A stretch of DNA of 64,000 bases from Aeromicrobium senzhongii (lineage in GTDB: Bacteria > Actinomycetota > Actinomycetes > Propionibacteriales > Nocardioidaceae): contig NZ_CP060587.1 of assembly GCF_014334735.1 (NCBI RefSeq), positions 3,038,001 to 3,102,000 of the forward strand, read 5' to 3'. Both the position numbers and the translations under genes were made by a program. The notes below the pieces were generated by a model. The model had not been told where the DNA came from and did no database searches. It saw only the letters and a program-made list of their open reading frames with translations. Shown piece after piece: positions 1-9,976 of the stretch. Positions within the stretch are counted from its first letter, which is position 1. Each line of letters starts with the position of its first letter.

Positions 1-282
1 AAGACCTCGGCGCGCGCCTGGGACGTGAAGGCCGGTGCCACCGTGCGGGCCAGGGGTCTCGGCCGGCCGCTGCTGTGGTTCTTCCGCTCGCGCGCCCGCC
101 GGGCGTTCGACGAGGCCGCCGCCTCCTTCTGGGACCGCGTGCCCCTGTGGATGGACGAGATCGAGGCCGGCGTCCGCGAGTTCGGCGCCCTGGCCCAGAG
201 CGAGGGCGGCGTCGACCGCGTCGTCCACCACACGTTGTGGGAGGACGGCTACGCCGACCGCGTCCTGCCCAGCCCCGCCTAG
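1..282 (+). CDS. 3' end of an unrecognised protein (partial)
   Basis: The frame is open from the first base to a TAG at 280-282, so the gene enters from the left and only its last 93 residues are visible. They include an aromatic/basic stretch (residues LLWFFRSRARR) and an acidic, helical tail ending in PSPA. The GTG at base 25 is in frame but nothing singles it out as the start. I see no catalytic motif or membrane segment and cannot assign a family. It converges on the amino-acid transporter operon; the two stop codons overlap by about 4 bases. Confidence 0.6.
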   Translation, partial: KTSARAWDVKAGATVRARGLGRPLLWFFRSRARRAFDEAAASFWDRVPLWMDEIEAGVREFGALAQSEGGVDRVVHHTLWEDGYADRVLPSPA

Positions 283-1004
283 GCCAGGTGCCGCTCGAGG
301 AACGCCCGGGTGCGCGGATCGCGCGTTGCGGTGAAGAGCTGCTCGGGCGGACCCGACTCGACGATGCGACCGTCGGCCAGGAACACGATCCGGTCGGCGC
401 ACTCGCGCGCGAAGCTCATCTCGTGGGTGGCCATGACGATCGTCCGGCCCTCGTTCTTGAGCTCGCGCACCACGTCGAGCACCTCGGCCACGAGCAGCGG
501 ATCGAGCGCGGACGTGACCTCGTCGAGCAGCAGCAGCTCCGGGTCCATCGCGACGGCGCGCACCAGCGCCACGCGCTGCTGCTGTCCACCCGACAGCGAG
601 TCGGGGTAGGCGTGCGCCTTGGACTCCAGGCCGACCCGTTCGAGCAGCTCGAGCGCCCGGCTCTGGGCCTGCGCCTTCGAGGCGCCCTTCACCCGGCGCG
701 GGCCGATCGTCAGGTTCTGCATCACCGACAGGTGCGGGAACAGGTTGAACGCCTGGAACACGAACGCGATCCGGGCGCGGGCCGCGTTCTCGTCGATCGC
801 CGGGTCGGTCAGCTCGAGGTCACCGAGGTGGATGTCGCCGTCATCGGTCAGCTCGAGCAGATCGATGCAGCGCAACAGGGTGGACTTGCCCGACCCGGAC
901 GCGCCGATCAGGCAGACGACCTCGCCGCGCTGCACGTTCAGGTCGATGCCGTCCAGCACCACGTGGTCACCGAACGACTTGCGGACTCCTTCGATGCGCA
1001 ACAT
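279..1004 (-). CDS. Polar amino-acid ABC transporter, ATP-binding subunit
   Basis: This 241-residue cytoplasmic ATPase powers uptake of a polar amino acid (GlnQ/HisP family). Walker A is GASGSGKST at residues 34-42, Q-loop FVFQAFN near 82-88, signature LSGGQ at 137-141, Walker B LLLLDE at 157-162, and the H-loop histidine follows in ATHEM. The length is normal for the family. The ATG at 1004 was chosen because it opens the conserved MLRIEGVRKSFG start and overlaps the permease stop as ATGA; the frame runs open further upstream only because it shadows the permease gene. It is the last gene of a three-gene importer operon. The substrate cannot be named from sequence. Confidence 0.93.
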   Translation of the reverse strand: MLRIEGVRKSFGDHVVLDGIDLNVQRGEVVCLIGASGSGKSTLLRCIDLLELTDDGDIHLGDLELTDPAIDENAARARIAFVFQAFNLFPHLSVMQNLTIGPRRVKGASKAQAQSRALELLERVGLESKAHAYPDSLSGGQQQRVALVRAVAMDPELLLLDEVTSALDPLLVAEVLDVVRELKNEGRTIVMATHEMSFARECADRIVFLADGRIVESGPPEQLFTATRDPRTRAFLERHLA

Positions 1005-1867
1005 CAGCGGCCTCCCTGCCGGCGCATGGACCGGATCGTCAACCAGTCGGTGAACCGCGCCAGCGGGATCGTCACGACGATGAAGAACACCGCGGCGACG
1101 CACATCGAGGTCACGTTGAACGTGGTGGCCTGGTAGACCTGCGCGGCGCGCAGCGCCTCGACGAGGCCGATGACCGACACCAACGCCGTGTCCTTCTGCA
1201 ACGACACGAAGTCGTTCATCAGCGGCGGCGTCACGTTGCGGACTGCCTGCGGCAGGATCACGCGGACCAGCGTCTGGCCGTAACCCAGGCCCAGCGCCCG
1301 GCCCGCGGCCCACTGGGTCGGGTGGATCGAGAGGATGCCGGCACGCAGCACCTCGGCGACGTACGCGCCGTAGCTGAGGGTCAGCGAGATGACGCCCAGC
1401 CAGAACAGGCTCGTGGGGACGCCCGCCATGCCCAGCGCCGGGAAGCCGAAGCCCACCAGCATGACGACCAGGATCGTCGGGATGCCGCGGAAGATGTCGG
1501 TGTACGCGGCGGCGAGGAACTTGAAGGGCGCCATCGCCGCGGACGGGACGACGCGGATGACGGCCACCAGCAGCGCCAGCGGCAGCACGAGCACCTCGAC
1601 CGTCAGGAAGAGGCGGACGTTCAGCCAGAAGGCGTCGAGGATCGCCGGGAACGACTCACGGGCGTGGTCGGCACTGAAGTAGACCTCGCGCACGCGCGGC
1701 CACCCCGGCGCCTGGGTGATGAACCAGGCGGCCAGGGTGAGCACGACGATGCTCGAGATCGTGCCCGCGGCCACGCGTCGCAGCGTGCGCCGACGCCGGT
1801 AGGCGTTGCGCTGCTGCTGGCGCGTGGACGGTTCGGTCGGGCCGGCCAGGCCCGTGAGTGAGGTCAC
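1004..1867 (-). CDS. Polar amino-acid ABC transporter permease
   Basis: This 287-residue inner-membrane subunit of the HisMQ/GlnP family has a basic N-terminus, a first membrane helix near residues 33-50, and several further hydrophobic helices. The EAA-type loop that contacts the ATPase is visible as EVLRAGILSIHPTQWAAGRALGLG around residues 165-190, a strong family marker. Only one permease gene is present, so it probably forms a homodimer. The gene starts 5 bases after the binding-protein stop and overlaps the ATPase start by 4 bases, implying translational coupling through the operon. Confidence 0.93.
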   Translation of the reverse strand: MTSLTGLAGPTEPSTRQQQRNAYRRRRTLRRVAAGTISSIVVLTLAAWFITQAPGWPRVREVYFSADHARESFPAILDAFWLNVRLFLTVEVLVLPLALLVAVIRVVPSAAMAPFKFLAAAYTDIFRGIPTILVVMLVGFGFPALGMAGVPTSLFWLGVISLTLSYGAYVAEVLRAGILSIHPTQWAAGRALGLGYGQTLVRVILPQAVRNVTPPLMNDFVSLQKDTALVSVIGLVEALRAAQVYQATTFNVTSMCVAAVFFIVVTIPLARFTDWLTIRSMRRQGGR

Positions 1868-1871
1868 CGGG

Positions 1872-2738
1872 TCACTTCAGGACGGGAACGTCCTGCGACG
1901 ACGACAGCCACTTCTGCTCGAGGTCGGCGAACGTGCCGTCCTCGGTCAGGGCGGTGACGGCCGCGTCGACGCAGGAGGTCAGCTCGCTGTCCTTCTGCAG
2001 CAGCAGGCCGAACTCCTCGGGCTCGTCGCCCGCGTACTCGAACTGGCCCGCGATCTTCGCGCCCTCGATCTCGGCCGCGACGAGGTAGAACGCGGTGGGC
2101 AGATCGGCCACGATGCCGTCGACCTGGCCGTTGGTCAGCGCGAGCGCCGCCTTGGTCGTGTCGTCGTAGACCAGCGGGGCGTCCTGCGTCCCGAGGCTCT
2201 CGATGGCCTTGAGGGAGGTGGTGCCGATCTGGGCGCCGAGGCTGGCGGCCTTGAAGTCGTCGAGGCTGTCGACGTCGGCGAACTTCGAGTCGTCCATGAC
2301 GATGATGGCCTGGTTGGCCGAGTAGTACGGCTTGCTGAAGTCGACGGCCTTCTTGCGGTCCTCGGTGATCGAGACCTGGTTGATGTCGAAGTCGAAGCCC
2401 TTCTTGCCGGGCTGGTAGGCGGTGTTGAACGGAACCTTGGTCCAGACGACGTCGTCCTTGGCGAAGCCCATCTGCTCGGCGACGGCGTACGCGACGGCGG
2501 ACTCGAAGCCCTTGCCGTTGCTCGGGTCGTTGTCGGAGAACCAGGGCTCGAAGGCCGGGTCGTCGGTGCCGATGGTGAGCTTGCCCTTCGTCGTCAGCGG
2601 CAGCTGGTCGACGGCGCACTGCGAGGCGGAGGTGGTGGATTCGGACGACTTCGCGTCGTCGGAGTCGTCGGCGGGCGCGCACGCGGCCGCGACGGAGAAC
2701 ATGAGCGCCAGGGGGACGGCGAGCAGGGATCGCTTCAT
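1872..2738 (-). CDS. Amino-acid ABC transporter substrate-binding lipoprotein
   Basis: This is a 288-residue lipoprotein of SBP family 3 that captures the substrate outside the membrane. The signal peptide MKRSLLAVPLALMFSVAAAC ends in a lipobox with lipidation Cys 20, followed by an acidic/serine linker. Family hallmarks are LTIGTDDPAFEPW, FDFDINQVSIT and the RKKAVDFSKPYY segment. An in-frame ATG lies 9 bases upstream (MQPMKRS); I prefer 2738 because AGGA sits 7 bases before it. It is first in the operon, with the permease and ATPase directly downstream. Confidence 0.92.
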   Translation of the reverse strand: MKRSLLAVPLALMFSVAAACAPADDSDDAKSSESTTSASQCAVDQLPLTTKGKLTIGTDDPAFEPWFSDNDPSNGKGFESAVAYAVAEQMGFAKDDVVWTKVPFNTAYQPGKKGFDFDINQVSITEDRKKAVDFSKPYYSANQAIIVMDDSKFADVDSLDDFKAASLGAQIGTTSLKAIESLGTQDAPLVYDDTTKAALALTNGQVDGIVADLPTAFYLVAAEIEGAKIAGQFEYAGDEPEEFGLLLQKDSELTSCVDAAVTALTEDGTFADLEQKWLSSSQDVPVLK

Positions 2739-3343
2739 GGGCTGCATCCTAGTTCCGCGCAATTTCCGGCCCGACGCTCGTACCAATCTATGAACTTCGT
2801 TGCATATGGACCGGCCCGGGCCCTACTGTCGCTCCATGGCCCTCGACCACGCGATCCTCGTGTCGCTGACCGAGCGCGCCGCGAGCGGCTACGACCTGGC
2901 CCGGCGCTTCGACGCGTCGATCGGCCACTTCTGGCCGGCCAGCCACCAGCAGATCTACCGCGTGCTGGCCCGCATGCAGGAGGCCGGCTGGGTCGCGAGC
3001 ACCGTCCAGGAGCAGGACGGGCGGCCCGACAAGAAGACCTACGCCATCACCCCCGCGGGCGAGGCCGAGCTGAATCGCTGGGCAGCCGGCCCCAGCGGCC
3101 GCGAGGCGGTGCGCAGCGACTTCGCCGTCAAGCTGCGCGGGTTCCGGGACCGCGACGCGATCATCGCCGACACGCGGGTCCGCCGGGCCGACCACGTCGC
3201 GCGACTGACCGAGTACGAGGCCAGCGAGGCCCGGTTCTACCCCGACCCCTCGGCCCTCGAGGGCGCCGACCTGGGCGCCTGGCTGGCGCTGCGCGGCGGC
3301 ATCCACACCGAGCGCCGCGGCATCGAGTGGTGCGACGAGATCC

Positions 3344-6039
<2,696 letters not shown>

Positions 6040-6044
6040 GTGGC

Positions 6045-6070
6045 GGTTTACCACGGTCCCGTGGTAAACC
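6045..6070. terminator. Perfect 12-bp inverted repeat after fadH
   Basis: GGTTTACCACGG and its exact complement are separated by only TC, six bases after the fadH stop. It would form a strong cruciform or RNA hairpin. No T-tract follows, so terminator function is likely but unproven. A second, larger palindrome begins two bases later. Confidence 0.6.
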
Positions 6071-6071
6071 T

Positions 6072-6105
6072 GCGCCTCCCCAGGGAAGCTTCCCCGGGGA
6101 GGCGC
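6072..6105. repeat. 34-bp palindrome with nested arms
   Basis: Two 17-base arms are complementary except for one A/C pair: outer arm GCGCCTCCCC at 6072-6081 and inner GGGAAG, mirrored through a central HindIII-like AAGCTT. Partial echoes of the arm (TGCCTGGGGAAGCGCC) continue to about 6125. With the hairpin just upstream it fills the fadH-DUF1697 gap. It may be a bidirectional terminator or a REP-like element. Confidence 0.6.
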
Positions 6106-6214
6106 CAACTTGCCTGGGGAAGCGCCCCGCCGTGAGGTCGGCCCTCGTTTCGGGCCTCAAGGAAAACCCGCTGAACCCTGGGAAACTGTCCCCTCCACCG
6201 ATGAGACTGAGGGC

Positions 6215-6739
6215 ATGACGAAGCGCGTCGTGTTGTTGCGAGCGGTGAACGTCGGCGGCGCGAGGCTGCCGATGGCGCAGCTGCGTGAGGTCGCGGAACG
6301 GTTGGGCGCGCGCGACGTCTCCACCTTCATCGCGTCGGGGAACCTGCTGTGCGACGTCGATGATCACGAGGAGTTCGACCGGGCTCTGGAGCAGGCGCTC
6401 CAGGAACGGTTCGGCTTCTTCCGTGAGGCGATCAGCCGATCGCCGGAGGAGCTGCGCGAGGCGCTCGCCGCCCACCCGTTCGAGATCGACACCGAGACGA
6501 AGGCCAACCACGTCTACTTCCTGCTGCGACCTCCCGCGCCCGAGCAGGTCGAGGCGCTGCTCGCGAAAGGGCTTCCGGACGCGCTCGCCGTCATCGGACG
6601 CGACCTGCACATCCGCTACGCCGAGGGCGTCGCGAACACCAAGCTGACACCGGCGTTCATCCTCAAGACCCTGGGCAGTCACGGCACCGGACGTAACCTC
6701 AACACTGTGGAGAAGTTGACCGAACTCGCCCATGAGTGA
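6215..6739 (+). CDS. DUF1697 family protein
   Basis: A 174-residue protein opening MTKRVVLLRAVNVGGARLPMAQLRE and continuing with DVSTFIASGNLLC, the signature segments of DUF1697. The family has a ferredoxin-like fold and no established function. The end (GTGRNLNTVEKL) is also typical, so the protein is complete. ATG 6215 directly opens the conserved domain. Its last 8 bases overlap the start of the downstream sirtuin gene, suggesting coupled translation. Confidence 0.85.
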   Translation: MTKRVVLLRAVNVGGARLPMAQLREVAERLGARDVSTFIASGNLLCDVDDHEEFDRALEQALQERFGFFREAISRSPEELREALAAHPFEIDTETKANHVYFLLRPPAPEQVEALLAKGLPDALAVIGRDLHIRYAEGVANTKLTPAFILKTLGSHGTGRNLNTVEKLTELAHE

Positions 6740-7556
6740 CTGGTTCGACCGGCGCTGGCTCGTCCTCACCGGCGCCGGCGTCAGCACCGACTCGGGCATC
6801 CCCGACTACCGCGGGCCGGACTCCGTGCCCCGGCAACCGATGACGTACCAGGACTTCATCGCCTCGCCCGCCAACCGTCAGCGGTACTGGGCGCGCGCCC
6901 ACCTCGGCTGGAGCCGCATGCGCTCGGCCGAGCCCAACTTCACGCACCGCTTCCTGGCCGAGCACCAGGACCGGCTCGTCGGCCTCATCACCCAGAACGT
7001 CGACGGACTGCACGAGCGCGCCGGCTCGCGCGAGGTCGTCGACCTGCACGGTCGACTGGATCGCGTCGTGTGCCTGGACTGCCACGACATGACGACCCGC
7101 GACGAGCTGCAGGCCCGCCTCGACGCCCTGAACCCGGGATGGACCGACCAGGAGGTCACGATCGCCCCCGACGGCGACGTCGAGCTGGAGGACACGTCGG
7201 ACTTCGTGGTGGCCGAGTGCACGCAGTGCGGCGGACGGCTCAAGCCCGACGTCGTCTTCTTCGGCGAGTCGGTGCCCAAGCCCAAGGTGCACCACTGCTT
7301 CGACCTCGTCGACCGGGCCGGCAGCGAGGGCGCCCCGCTCGTCGTGCTGGGCTCGTCGCTGCAGGTCATGAGCGGGCTGCGATTCGTCCGCCGCGCCGCC
7401 AAGAACGGCACGGAGGTCGTCATCGTCAACCGAGGGCCGACCCGCGGCGACGCACTCGCCGACGTGCGGATCGACGACGGCGTCGCCGAGACGCTGCGTC
7501 GGCTCAGCTCAGCTGACGCAGCCGCACCGTCTCGGGCAGCGAGGCCAACTCCTTGA
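6732..7556 (+). CDS. NAD-dependent protein deacetylase, sirtuin family
   Basis: A 274-residue Sir2-type enzyme that uses NAD to remove acyl groups from lysines. It shows the NAD-binding GAGVSTDSGIPDYRG, the TQNVDGLHERAG motif, catalytic His in DLHGRL, and two zinc-binding CxxC pairs (CLDC and CTQC). It is larger than minimal bacterial CobB, with about 25 extra residues at each of the zinc insert and C-terminus. It lacks the Y-x-x-R pair that marks desuccinylases, unlike the second sirtuin at 27.7 kb. The 3' end overlaps the convergent serA gene by about 53 bases. Confidence 0.88.
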   Translation: MSDWFDRRWLVLTGAGVSTDSGIPDYRGPDSVPRQPMTYQDFIASPANRQRYWARAHLGWSRMRSAEPNFTHRFLAEHQDRLVGLITQNVDGLHERAGSREVVDLHGRLDRVVCLDCHDMTTRDELQARLDALNPGWTDQEVTIAPDGDVELEDTSDFVVAECTQCGGRLKPDVVFFGESVPKPKVHHCFDLVDRAGSEGAPLVVLGSSLQVMSGLRFVRRAAKNGTEVVIVNRGPTRGDALADVRIDDGVAETLRRLSSADAAAPSRAARPTP

Positions 7557-8763
7557 GCACCTCGGGGCCGACCTCGGCCGACACGTCGGTGACGACGTAG
7601 CCGAGCTCGCCACGCGTGGCCAACTGCTGGCCCTCGATGTTGACGCCGTGGTCGCCCAGGATCGTGTTGATCGCGGCCAGGACGCCCGGCGCGTTGCGGT
7701 GCACGTGGGCCAGCCGGTGGCGGGCCGGGTCGCTGGGCAGGTTCAGCTCGGGGAACGTCACCGACAGGTTCGTCGTCCCGGCCTTGGCGTAGGCGCGCAG
7801 CTTCGAGGCGACGAAGCGGCCGATGTCCTGCTGCGCCTCCTCGGTGGAGCCGCCGACGTGCGGCGTGAGGATGACGTTCGGCACGCCGCGCAGCTCGCTC
7901 TCGAACGGGTCTCCCTGGGCCTTCGGCTCGACCGGGAACACGTCGAGCGCGGCACCGGCGATGTGGCCCGACTCGAGGTGCTTGCGCAGCGCCGTGGTGT
8001 CGACCGCGATCCCCCGCGACAGGTTGAGGAACAGCGACCGAGGCTTCATCGCCTTCATCTGCTCGTCACCGAACAGGCCGGCGTTGCCGGGACGCCCGTC
8101 GACGTGCAGCGAGACGACGTCGGAGATCGAGAGCAGCTCGTCGATCGTGGCGCACTTCTTGGCGTTGCCGAGCGCGAGCTTGTCGTCGATGTCGTAGAAG
8201 ACGACCGAGAGGCCCAGCGCCTCGGCGATCACCGAGAGCTGGCTGCCGATGTTGCCGTAGCCGATGATGCCGAGCGTGCGGCCGCGGACCTCGTGGCTGC
8301 CGGCGGCCGACTTGTTCCAGACACCGTTGTGCATCGCCGTGGACTTCTCGTGCAGGCGGCGCGCCAGCGAGATGATCTCGGCGATCGCCAGCTCGACGAC
8401 GCTGCGCGTGTTCGAGTACGGCGCGTTGAAGACGGCGACACCGTGACGCTTCGTGGCGGCCAGGTCGATCTGGTTCGTGCCGATGCAGAAGGCGCCGATG
8501 GCCAACAGGTCCGGAGCGTTCTGCAGGACCTTCTCGGTGATGTAGGTCGTCGAGCGGATGCCGAGCAGGTGCACGCCCTTGATCGCCTCGATGAGCTCGT
8601 CCTCGCCGAGGGCGGCCGAGCGCGTCTCGACCTGGTAGCCCTTGTTGCGCAGGAACTCCACGCCGTCGGCGTGGATGTTCTCGAGGAGCAGGACCTTGAC
8701 GTCCTGGTCGTCGAGCTGGGTGAACGGTGCGTGCACGTCGAAATTCATGGTCATCATCGTCAT
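7504..8763 (-). CDS. serA: D-3-phosphoglycerate dehydrogenase (short, E. coli-like form)
   Basis: This 419-residue enzyme oxidises 3-phosphoglycerate in the first committed step of serine synthesis. It has the substrate domain (CFIGTNQIDLAAT-type segment, here FCIGTN), the NAD Rossmann motif GIIGYGNIGSQ, the catalytic H in LTPHVGGSTEEA, and a C-terminal ACT domain (ENAPGVLAAINTILGDHGVN-like) for serine feedback. It follows the E. coli layout and lacks the intervening ASB domain of the roughly 525-residue mycobacterial form. Several ATGs crowd the start (MTMMTM); 8763 is preferred because GGAGG precedes it by 9 bases. Confidence 0.92.
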   Translation of the reverse strand: MTMMTMNFDVHAPFTQLDDQDVKVLLLENIHADGVEFLRNKGYQVETRSAALGEDELIEAIKGVHLLGIRSTTYITEKVLQNAPDLLAIGAFCIGTNQIDLAATKRHGVAVFNAPYSNTRSVVELAIAEIISLARRLHEKSTAMHNGVWNKSAAGSHEVRGRTLGIIGYGNIGSQLSVIAEALGLSVVFYDIDDKLALGNAKKCATIDELLSISDVVSLHVDGRPGNAGLFGDEQMKAMKPRSLFLNLSRGIAVDTTALRKHLESGHIAGAALDVFPVEPKAQGDPFESELRGVPNVILTPHVGGSTEEAQQDIGRFVASKLRAYAKAGTTNLSVTFPELNLPSDPARHRLAHVHRNAPGVLAAINTILGDHGVNIEGQQLATRGELGYVVTDVSAEVGPEVLKELASLPETVRLRQLS

Positions 8764-8848
8764 CGTGTGGGGCCTCCGGGTCAGCGGTGATTCGGGCTGA
8801 CGCGGGGCCCAGGCGAACGGTCCCGAAGTCGTGCTGCCGCGGCTCCCT

Positions 8849-8861
8849 GGTGGTAACCACC
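8849..8861. promoter_or_regulatory. Palindrome upstream of serA
   Basis: GGTGGT-A-ACCACC, a perfect 6-bp inverted repeat, lies about 86 bases upstream of the serA start. It could be an operator or lie near the promoter. There is no direct evidence for the regulator. Confidence 0.3.
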
Positions 8862-8939
8862 TCAACGCCAGTCGCGCGCGGACCACCCCATGGTAGCGGC
8901 TCGGGCCAGCGGTGGCCGCCGCGTCCAGATGGCGGCCTG

Positions 8940-9368
8940 TCAGCCCGTCAGGTTGCCCTGCATGGCGGCCACGGCCTCGGGCGGGACCTCCTGGTCGAGG
9001 TTGGCCAGGCGCACCTGGCCCTGCGCGATCAGCTTGCCCTCCTGGTTGACCGAGTCCAGGTGCCACAGCTGCTGCGTGCGGCCGCGGTGGATCGGGGTGG
9101 CCGTGGTGGTGATCGTGTCGCCGTTGCGCGCCTGGCGCAGGAAGTCGGTGGAGTTGTTGGTGCCCACCACGACGCCCTTCGTGCCGAGCCAGATCTGGCC
9201 GGCCATGCTGGCGGTCGACTCGTGCACCGCGCAGTAGATGCCGCCGTGCGGGATGCCGAAGGGCTGCAGGTGGCGGTCGGTGATGGTGAACCGCACGACC
9301 ACCTTGTCGGGGGTCAGCTCGACGTGCTCGACACCGAGCACTCCGTCCAGTCCGGGAATCTCGCTCAT
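8940..9368 (-). CDS. PaaI-type hotdog thioesterase
   Basis: A 142-residue hotdog-fold protein. The core LQPFGIPHGGIYCAVHESTASMAG carries the HGG motif and the Glu of the long central helix typical of PaaI/4HBT acyl-CoA thioesterases, and the TTTATPIHRGRTQQLWHLD strand set is complete. It probably hydrolyses an acyl- or aryl-CoA in the cytoplasm; the substrate is unknown. It is divergent from the copper operon and followed by serA on the same strand, about 175 bases away. Confidence 0.87.
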   Translation of the reverse strand: MSEIPGLDGVLGVEHVELTPDKVVVRFTITDRHLQPFGIPHGGIYCAVHESTASMAGQIWLGTKGVVVGTNNSTDFLRQARNGDTITTTATPIHRGRTQQLWHLDSVNQEGKLIAQGQVRLANLDQEVPPEAVAAMQGNLTG

Positions 9369-9419
9369 GCCGGGACTCTAGCCAGCGCGCAGGACGCCGG
9401 TCCGGAGGGCTGGGTTTTC

Positions 9420-9436
9420 ATACCCCTAGGGGGTAT
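9420..9436. promoter_or_regulatory. CsoR operator
   Basis: ATACCCCTAGGGGGTAT is a near-perfect match to the C-rich palindrome TACCC-N4-GGGTA bound by CsoR. It lies 10 bases before the csoR start, where bound repressor would block transcription of the copper operon until Cu(I) releases it. Confidence 0.9.
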
Positions 9437-9446
9437 CGTCGAAGGC

Positions 9447-9740
9447 ATGAGCCACTCGCACCCCGGATACGCGGACGACAAGGCGGCCGTCCTGAAGCGG
9501 TTGGCGCGGATCGAAGGCCAGGTCCGCGGAATCAACCGGATGGTGGAGGCCGACACGTACTGCATCGACGTGCTGACCCAGATCAGCGCGACCACCAAGG
9601 CCCTCGAGGCCGTCGCCCTCAAGCTGCTCGACGAGCACCTCGCCCACTGCGTGGCGGACGCCGCGGCCAAGGGCGGCCCCGAAGCCGACCAGAAGATCAA
9701 GGAAGCGTCGGACGCGATCGCGCGTCTGGTGAGGAGCTGA
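9447..9740 (+). CDS. csoR: Copper-sensing repressor CsoR
   Basis: A 97-residue all-helical regulator of the CsoR/RcnR family. The Cu(I) ligands are present: Cys in TYCIDVL, and His plus Cys in EHLAHCVADAA, the C-H-C set of true CsoR rather than RcnR or FrmR. The N-terminal RLARIEGQVRGINRMVE motif is diagnostic. It starts 10 bases after its presumed operator and heads the csoR-copZ-copA operon, so it should derepress the operon when copper binds. Confidence 0.95.
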   Translation: MSHSHPGYADDKAAVLKRLARIEGQVRGINRMVEADTYCIDVLTQISATTKALEAVALKLLDEHLAHCVADAAAKGGPEADQKIKEASDAIARLVRS

Positions 9741-9745
9741 CAGCC

Positions 9746-9976
9746 ATGAGCACCACCACCACCTACACCGTCACCGGCATGACCTGCGGCCACTGCGCCG
9801 CCGCCGTCACACAGGAGGTCACCACCCTGCCCGGCGTCGAGGACGTCCAGGTCGACGTCGCCACCGGCGCGGTCACCGTCACCAGTGCGGCCCCGCTCGA
9901 CGACAGCGCCGTCGCCGAGGCCATCGACGAGGCCGGCTACGCGTTGGCAGGCCCGCGTGACCTGCCGCTGATCTGA
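9746..9976 (+). CDS. copZ: Copper chaperone CopZ
   Basis: A 76-residue heavy-metal-associated domain with the copper-binding motif MTCGHC near residues 12-17 and the usual beta-alpha-beta-beta-alpha-beta pattern. It delivers Cu(I) to the exporter encoded next. It starts 5 bases after csoR, and its TGA overlaps the copA ATG by one base. Confidence 0.93.
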   Translation: MSTTTTYTVTGMTCGHCAAAVTQEVTTLPGVEDVQVDVATGAVTVTSAAPLDDSAVAEAIDEAGYALAGPRDLPLI

